From positions 358,949 through 422,948 of the forward strand of contig NW_022985186.1 in the NCBI RefSeq assembly GCF_010093535.1: a DNA stretch of 64,000 nucleotides. Reading direction: 5' to 3'. Both the position numbers and the translations under genes were made by a program. Below are positions 58,161 through 64,000 of the stretch, one piece after another; positions within the stretch are counted from its first letter, which is position 1; each line of letters begins with the position of its first letter. The notes beneath the pieces were generated by a model. The model did not search any database. It was given only the letters and a program-made list of their open reading frames with translations, and had not been told where the DNA came from. Source of the DNA: Lindgomyces ingoldianus (Eukaryota; Ascomycota; Dothideomycetes; Pleosporales; Lindgomycetaceae).

Positions 58161-59739
58161 AAAAAAAAAAAAAAACTATAAAAAGTAAAGTTTTATATAA
58201 AAAGTAAAACTATTTTAGTAAAAAAGCAGCTTATTAAGTTTAATAGTAAAAAGATTAAGCTTACATATAACATAGTAGTTTTTACTTAAAAAAGATAAGT
58301 AAGCTACCTTTATATAATTAACTTAAAAGATAAAGATGCTGCACAATAATATATTAAGTAATATATAAAAGAGGTATACATTACATCTATATGTTAACTA
58401 AAGGTAGCATTTAACTTTTTTATTACTACACAAACTATAAACTTTTTGCATAATAATATTAACACACTTAACATATAAATCTAATAGTAGATAAATAATA
58501 GTAAGCGTAGTCTTACCTTTTTACTATTATAGCTTAATAGTGCAAAGCTGTTTATCTTTATAAATAAATTATTTACTAATAATAAAAACTTTAGCTTATA
58601 GCTAAGATTTTTAATTATATTAAGTAATAAAAACTATATAAAGTAAAGTAACTACTTTAAAATACTAGGCAACATTATACACTAGAATTCTACTAAGTGT
58701 AAAAAAGTAACTAAGAGTGTCCTTACTAGTAAACTATATAAAATAGTTAAAAAGTTTAATAATATAATTACTTTTAGTACAACTTTATAGTAAATTATAT
58801 AAATGCTTAAACTACTACTAATCTTAGTAGTAATCTATATAAATTTAAAGTTTCTATATAATTGCCTTATTAAGCTAAGCACTACTAGTAAAAAGTAACT
58901 TATAATTAACATTATATTACTTTATAAATTATACAAGAAAAGGGAAATTACTAAAATTAAGTAAATTAATAGTAAAAACAACTTAGTAAATGCATGTATA
59001 AAAAAAACACTAAACTAGGCTTTTTAATTATTAGTCCTAACTAACTGCCTCTCTGTCTAGATAGAAGCATCTGTGGACTAGCTAGATCCTGTGCGCAAAG
59101 ATGCCTTAGACTAACTAGACTAACAACGCCTTTATATAAGGCTTATTTCTCTTTATTTTTTTTTATATTGTACGCACTTATCTTTCTTATTATAAGGATC
59201 TGTCACTGCTAGCACTGTACAAAAAGAGAAAAGAGCTAGGGGATTGTACAGCAGGGCTTAGAAAGAGAAGGATAAAAAAAAGAAGAGCTATTTACATAGC
59301 ATAACTAGCCTATTCTAACGCATAGCATTACTAACAGCAAGTCTTAATAAATAGGGTGGAGTAAAGGCAGAACATAATTAGATAGACCTACACAGACAAA
59401 AGAGAGGTAACACATACAGAAGGCAACTCTTTAGACAAAAAGAAAAGTTGCTAGTGTCTGTACGCAGCAGCAGCGTCGCGGCTGGGATACAAGTGATTGC
59501 GCACAAGCAGGATCACGTATCTATGTCACATAATGCTTGTGCGCGAACTTCTGTGCATAAACATCTAGATATCCCCCTTTTTCTCTATATAGAGGAAAGA
59601 CAAGAGTAATAGAACTAGAAACATGTTGCCCTTACCTTACCTACCTTGTACGCTGTGCACACTGTACACCACTCTTACTCTTGCTACTTAAGTGCTCATA
59701 CTATAAGCAGCTAGCTGTCGGAGCCTATTTAACAAGTAG

Positions 59740-60393
59740 AGTGTATTTATTATTATTAAAAGTGCTATGTTAGTAAAAAAGGTCTATAAGTTACTAAGCT
59801 AGCTACTTAAAAGTAATTATGCTATAGCAGCATAAGATAGCAATTTACTAGGCAGTGTATAAGATCTAGCTAGAAGGGTTTTAAATTTATCTACTATTAC
59901 TTTATTTTTTACTTTTAGTGCCTTTACTTTTTAAGTAAGTGCTTTTATTATTATTTTAATTTAAGTTATATATTTTTTTTATTTACTTTATTATAGCTAC
60001 TATTTTGTCTTAGGTCTTTTTAAGTGCTATAAGCACTATAGCTAATAAGTTTTTTTTTATCTTACTTTTACACTTTTTTTAAGTATACTTGTTTTTTTAT
60101 TATGTTTTATTTTTAGTTAGCCTTAAGTGTAAGTTAATTATAAAGCTTTAAAGGCTTTTTAGTTAATATTAATTACTTTATTTATTTTACTTTTATTACT
60201 TAAGTTTTTTTATTATTTTTTTATATTTTTTACTTTAGTTGCTTTACACAGTCTAACATATATTTAGGTTAATTACTGCCCCTAACACCTTCCTGCAGGT
60301 CGACTGGCCGATGACTATGGATCGCGTGATCACCGCTGATAATCCAGGTATTTGAGGCGACTTGCTTGAGGGACTTGTTGATGTGGTTCTCCC
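59740..60393 (-). other. LINE 5' end
   Basis: AT-rich from 59740 to about 60270, then an abrupt change to normal composition at 60280-60393, the LINE 5' leader on the minus strand. No intact frame. The abrupt step suggests that the leader was single-copy or truncated elsewhere, and so escaped RIP. Confidence 0.5.
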
Positions 60394-60408
60394 CTTAAGC
60401 GCAACTAC

Positions 60409-60600
60409 TTAAGGGTGTTGCAGGGGGTGGAGGAAACGCGCCGCGCCCAATGCGCTGCGCTTGATCGTGCGGCTGCTGCTACTAACAAGGAGGCTGCTGC
60501 TGCTAGACAGAAGGCGACTGCCTCCTAGAAAATAGCAGGGGCGTTAGCTAAGAAGGCCTAGCTTAAGAAGCAGCTACAGTTGCTCTAAAACTGTTAGGCA
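60409..60600 (+). pseudogene. Fragment of an Ala/Lys-rich coding sequence interrupted by the LINE
   Basis: In one frame: LKRNYLRVLQGVEETRRAQ, continuing through an Ala/Arg-rich, coiled-coil-like stretch (ATNKEAAAARQKATAS), then stops at former Gln/Trp codons. Reading across the LINE target site, the frame continues from 46592 into 60409 once the LINE is removed. The composition is high in GC. It resembles the basic tails of fungal transposases, but I cannot name the family. Confidence 0.4.
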
Positions 60601-61106
60601 AAATATATTAAAAGAGACCTGTTGGTTGCAGTTACGGAGCTCTCTATGCGATAGTCACCAACACTCCTTTGGCCTACTGCTGCCTAGCCACGTCACCTGC
60701 TGCAGCCTAGAGCTATTGGTGGCCTTAAGTCACATGGTGGGTTCATCTAGTACTATATAAACCCGTAGTTGCCCTCCTTTAGCAATAGAATCCGGTTCCT
60801 CAAGCCTCTAGTGCCTCACATAGCGTTACAGTGATGAGCCTAGCAATTGCTTGCTAGTTAATTAAGCTGTTTTTAAACCAATACTAGTAAGAGCTCTTTT
60901 AACACCCTGCGTACAATTGTAACCTCGTTGTTACACTCTACTACATTCATGTTGCTCTTTTGCAGCACTTTAGGTATCTTTTAAGACTAATCTTAACCTT
61001 TTAGCTTGAAGAGGCGACTTAAAGTCTCTACTTTACTAGTTGCATTAATCGCAACCTCTACAATCTCCTAAGTATGCTACCAAAGCTCTCAGTCAAGCAC
61101 TGTAAG
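60601..61106. other. Mixed-composition spacer, possible LTR fragment
   Basis: A TATATAAACCC box at about 60755 and an end-like AGCGTTACA at 60830 recall LTRs, but no partner and no duplication was found. Nothing else recognised up to the minisatellite. Confidence 0.35.
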
Positions 61107-61442
61107 GACAACCTCGTCCACCGCAAGGACATACTCGTCCACCTTAAGGACAACCTTGTCCAACTTAAGGACAACCTTGTCCAACTTAAGGACAACCTCG
61201 TCCACCTCAAGGACAACCTAGTCCATCGCAAGGACATACTCGTCCACCTCAAGGACATACTTGTCCACCTTAAGGACATACTCATCCACCCTAAGGACAT
61301 ACTTGTCTACCTTAAGGACAACTTTGTCTGCCTTAAGAACAACCTTATCTACCTTAAGAACAACCTTATCTAGTTTAAAAATATACTTGTCTACCTTAAA
61401 GATAATCTTATCTGCCTTAAGAATAAACTTGTCTACTATAAG
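61107..61442 (+). repeat. 21-bp minisatellite, 16 units, decaying left to right
   Basis: Sixteen consecutive 21-base units of GACAACCTCGTCCACCTTAA plus G type. Since 21 is a multiple of 3, frames stay open on both strands; on the plus strand the unit reads D-N/I-L-V-H-L-K. Units 1-10 all begin GACA and keep most C; units 12-16 have lost most C and G (for example CTCGTCC becomes CTTATCT). The array could be the remains of a repeat-containing gene starting near 61074, but no wider gene is seen. Confidence 0.9.
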
Positions 61443-61639
61443 AACTATTATTATAACCTCTAACTAACTATGTTATGAATATAATAGACTTTACTAATTT
61501 GCTAGTCTTAAAGACTATAAGTAACATAGTCCACAAGCGAATGTTCAACACAAGCAAGTGTTCAGCCCCACTGCTAAAAAGCAGCTAACTTACTACTAAC
61601 TATAATACATTAACAACTATACAATTAATTATCTTTATA

Positions 61640-62450
61640 AAAGGCTAGAATTAACCTAGCTATTGAAGCTCTTAATAGACACACGTCTTTAACTAAGGCG
61701 CACGCTGCAGCACTCTACAACATTAATTAAATAGCTCTCTACCAATAACGCGCAGGGACAACTATGCAACGTGACTGTTTAGCTAACAACAAGAATTTTA
61801 CGAAGCTAGAGAAGAAAGTAATTATTAAGCATATACTTAATCTAGATTCCTAAGGATTTGCGCCTACTCTAGGTGCTGTATATAAGACAGCTAACAAGCT
61901 TCTTACTAAGCGCGGCGCTTAACTAGCAGGCATTAACTAGCTATCTAACTTTGTTGCATGTACACTAGCAGTTAAAACTTACTTTAACTAACTATATAAT
62001 TATTAAATAAGCAAAATGTAAAGATTTAGTAATTATAAGTAAGTTGTTTAAGCTTATAAAGGCTACATAATTAAAATACAGTATTATAAATTAGAACATG
62101 TATAATTTTAATAAGATAAGCTTTTAGATAGAAGTTATATTAAGCTAAACAGTTATTATAGACATAGATAGATGTAATTAGCTAAATGCTATATAGCTAG
62201 GTAACTGTAAATAGGTAATAGTTATTAAAGGCATTAACACAGATAAGTAGGTAATACCTCTGTACGTAATTTTTGAAGGCAAGCATCACCTATCTGCCTA
62301 GTATAAGGATAAGGATATACTAAAGGACTAGGCTATTAGTGTTAGCAATAACAGCTAGATAACTAACAAACATAGAATTATATAGCTAGAGCACTTTAAT
62401 TTACATATAAAAAAATTATTTAGTAGGCTTTTAGCAGCTGTAAGGCTGAG
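61640..62450 (+). pseudogene. Pogo/Fot1 transposase relic, N-terminal and central part
   Basis: In order: a helix-turn-helix start (IEALNRHTSLTKAHAAALYN, about 61660-61730), then KHILNLDS and GFAPTLGAVYKTANKLL (CENP-B/Tc5-type HTH, about 61830-61910). They are followed by VIKGIN, a VIPLYVIFEGKHHLSA stretch and SVSNNS (DDE_1 core, about 62220-62360). Stops lie at conserved Arg, Trp and Gln positions. The catalytic C-terminal part is missing; after about 62450 the sequence changes to another AT-rich repeat. It is a different pogo family from copies A-E, judging by sequence. A TIR-like stretch may lie near 61530-61570. Confidence 0.75.
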
Positions 62451-62699
62451 ATAGCCCTTACGTGCGACAGGTATATATACTATTCTGTACGCAATAATTA
62501 ACTGTTAGTTAATTATTTACACCTTTTTAGTTATATTAGCGCAGTAGTATAAAGCTCTGTCCTTACATAATAATTAACTAACAACAAGGACAGTTGCGCG
62601 TTTAACCTACACTTTAGACAGCTTAGCTAGTTTTTAGACTAAAACAGGAGGCGGTCTCTTCTAGCGCCACGTTGTTGCTGCTAGGAGGTCTAGTGTATA
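62451..62699. other. Repeat-derived spacer with a small hairpin
   Basis: AT-rich. CTGTCCTT (62557-62564) and AAGGACAG (62586-62593) can pair as an 8-bp stem, and ATAATTAACT-type motifs recur nearby. No gene seen. Confidence 0.4.
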
Positions 62700-63318
62700 T
62701 AGCTTAGCTAGCGTGGGCCACTAAGCGAGCGTTGGTATAGTACAGACTTCCACTTGCCAGAAATCAAAGAGCAAATAGTCAAGACTCTAACTCCACAAGT
62801 CTAGTGATAATGGTGATCCTTACTTTTTCAGACCTGTAAAACCAGATGTCGCCCAAGTTCGTTCCCCGGACGAGCTCCATGAAGACATATTCAGTACCCG
62901 CACCGTTTTCCGATGTGGCCGAGCAACCGTAGATCTTTGGGACCGGTATGCCGTGTGAGCGGAGAAATCCATCGTCGCCACTTCGCTGGCTATGACTAGG
63001 TTCTTTGGCTCAGCAACCGCATACGGGATGCGCCCAACGAACTGAAATCCATCATGCATAGTGACAAGGAACGTTCGATTGAAACCCCCTCCAGCCAGCT
63101 TTTCAAAACGCGCGACATCTTCTGCGTTCTGATTGACAGATGCGGCCGCAAGGCGCTTGAGTTCGGATACGTTGAAGACACGTCTTCTTTCAGAACGCCT
63201 CAGGGCATCATTGTAACTCCAGTCCATAGTCAGTGATTAGCGTCGGCTTTAAAAGACTAGGGCTGACAAACATCCATCGCGCAGACGTATACTCGAATAG
63301 TTCAGAAGGTTCCTCCAT
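62700..63318 (-). pseudogene. Aminoglycoside-phosphotransferase-family (APH) kinase, truncated and disabled
   Basis: Exon 1 (63272-63318) encodes MEEPSELFEYTSARW; intron 63217-63271 (55 nt, GTTTGT donor, GCTAATC/CTGAC branch region, GGAG acceptor, phase 2); exon 2 starts at 63216 with YNDALRRSERRRVFNV. The N-lobe is clear, with GGGFNRTF as nucleotide-binding loop. A one-base loss near 62962-62968 shifts the frame after EVATMDF; in the shifted frame RSHGIPVPKIYGCSA and VFMELVRGTNLGDIW follow. Then TGA at 62779-62781 and TGA at 62764-62766 stand where the family has Arg (CGA). Similarity fades by about 62720, where repeat sequence begins, so the catalytic C-lobe is gone. Fungal members are small-molecule kinases of unknown substrate. 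Confidence 0.85.
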
Positions 63319-63747
63319 TGATTGACCAGCCAGAGAACGAGTAAATTCTGTGAAGGAACTCCTAGTTCTTAGGGGCGATATAACTCGTGAAAAAGGATGG
63401 TAGAGGGAAGAAATAATCAGACGGCTATTCAAATATCGACAATACGCCATAACTTTGATCGCGTAAAGGTAGTGCGTCGTATCAGGGTGTGTCGTTTCAG
63501 GGTACCCGAGCTTATACCACACACAATATACGCGGAGAGCACTACTTTCACCCATTATCTTTGCTCTACTATTTCTCGTAACACCTAGTGCCCACCTACT
63601 TACAATAAAAGTGTAAAAACGTTTCGCGTAGTTTGAGGTTCAGTGACTAGGTCATAGAATGTCTTTTTAATCCATGTAAGTCTTCTGACGTACAAGCTTT
63701 CTAAGATTATCAACCTACCAAGATGTATTTTCTTAATCACCAACGCC

Positions 63748-63942
63748 CTAACCATCACCGCCGTCTCCCCCACCACTGTCTCCGCCGCCGCCGCCGCCGC
63801 CGCCGTCGCCACCGCTATAGCCCCCGTTCCCATTGCCTGAGTATCCACCATATCTGTTGTCGCCTCCGCGTCCTCCAATAATCCTGATGGGGGTGTTGGA
63901 GTTGCCACCCGAGGATTCGGGCAGACTTGAACCACAGCCCAT
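63748..63942 (-). CDS. Small Gly-rich protein with MGCGSS acylation motif (possibly first exon)
   Basis: Open frame of 64 residues: MGCGSSLPESSGGN, then a Gly/Tyr/Asn/Asp-rich tail with a run of Gly from a CCG-type repeat at 63780-63810. MG-C-x-S-S at the N-terminus is the classic N-myristoylation plus palmitoylation signal, so membrane anchoring is likely if translated. The stop lies just after a GTTAGG that could be a splice donor, so the true protein may continue in a downstream exon (for example after the CAG at about 63694). The start has only 58 bases of upstream sequence in the window. No family recognised. Confidence 0.5.
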   Translation of the reverse strand: MGCGSSLPESSGGNSNTPIRIIGGRGGDNRYGGYSGNGNGGYSGGDGGGGGGGGDSGGGDGGDG

Positions 63943-64000
63943 TGTATGGCTTGACCGCGAAGAATAGAATAGGATGTCTTTGGGATAGTAATAGCTTCGA

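Larger units (their letters stand above)
53212..59734 (+). mobile_element. Full-length Copia retrotransposon, 280-bp LTRs, TSD AGTAG
   Basis: LTRs 53212-53491 and 59455-59734 (TGTCCGTACGCAGC...TATTTAACA) with AGTAG outside both (53207-53211, 59735-59739). Same family as 18498-25416. The interior is RIP-mutated while both LTRs are much better preserved. A short purine tract (AAAAAGAAAAG) lies near the 3' LTR. It inserted in the 5' half of the LINE. Confidence 0.95.
46610..60393 (-). mobile_element. Tad-like LINE (about 5.4 kb when emptied), 15-bp TSD, with two nested insertions
   Basis: CTTAAGCGCAACTAC occurs at 46595-46609 and at 60394-60408, directly outside the proposed ends. The 3' end (low coordinates, minus strand) finishes in a (CAT)n tail, seen as ATG repeats at 46611-46628. 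The 5' end at 60393 begins GGAGAACCACATCAACAAG in normal composition. Removing pogo E (49028-50864) and Copia (53212-59734) leaves about 5.4 kb, a normal LINE length. Conserved LINE protein segments are legible at 47.2-48.4 kb. The region between is RIP-mutated. Confidence 0.82.

Noticed and set aside
60620..60830. Possible solo LTR (TGTTGG...GTTACA with TATATAA)
   Set aside because: Flanks AGACC and GTGAT do not match, and there is no second copy in the window.
61058..61300. Antisense 80-codon frame with SLRWTR-type repeats
   Set aside because: A 21-bp minisatellite keeps all frames without a stop open; repetition explains it.
61107..61442. CRISPR-like array
   Set aside because: Units are contiguous without spacers, and the genome is eukaryotic.
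62557..62593. 8-bp hairpin as terminator or small RNA
   Set aside because: AT-rich loop in repeat sequence; no supporting context.
63600..63935. 111-codon minus-strand frame overlapping the MGCGSS protein
   Set aside because: Shifted frame of the same GC-rich repeat; Ala run from the CCG-type repeat. The MGCGSS frame has the better start.

Overview
The window reads as a filamentous ascomycete (Pezizomycotina) chromosome, probably from a lineage with active repeat-induced point mutation (RIP). Genes have short 51-55 nt introns with GT..AG ends and CTAAC/CTAAT-type branch points, and the one intact large gene is a fungal HET/NB-ARC/TPR protein. Most of the rest is extremely AT-rich and TpA-rich, and the transposon proteins in it can still be followed only if TAA, TAG and TGA are read as former CAA, CAG, TGG or CGA. 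Genus and species cannot be told from this.

Layout. 1-33.5 kb: a block of nested, RIP-decayed transposons. 33.5-42.4 kb: a gene island of normal composition with two intact genes, a spliced membrane-protein-like gene (33854-34918, minus) and a 1039-residue HET-NB-ARC-TPR NOD-like protein (36082-39201, plus). 42.4-61.0 kb: a second transposon block. 61.0-64.0 kb: a decaying minisatellite, a pogo transposase relic, a broken aminoglycoside-phosphotransferase-family gene and a small Gly-rich acylation-motif protein at the right edge.

The transposon blocks can be taken apart by target-site duplications. Left block: a TIR element (17398-33497, TA duplication) holds a Copia element (18498-25416, TTTAG), which holds a solo LTR (24500-25083, CTTTA), and also a Gypsy element (27457-33098, GCTTT). 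Right block: a Tad-like LINE on the minus strand (46610-60393, 15-bp duplication) holds a pogo element (49028-50864, TA) and a second copy of the same Copia family (53212-59734, AGTAG). A pogo-type family with very long inverted repeats occurs five times; two insertions are confirmed by empty sites elsewhere in the window.

The most novel signal is a set of miniature LTR elements (412 bp with 77-bp LTRs at 45034-45445; 1847 bp with 162-bp LTRs at 5580-7426). They share a primer-binding site resembling the initiator-tRNA-Met anticodon half, and nearly the same polypurine tract. A local Copia family uses the same primer site. I saw no rRNA, tRNA, CRISPR or biosynthetic cluster.
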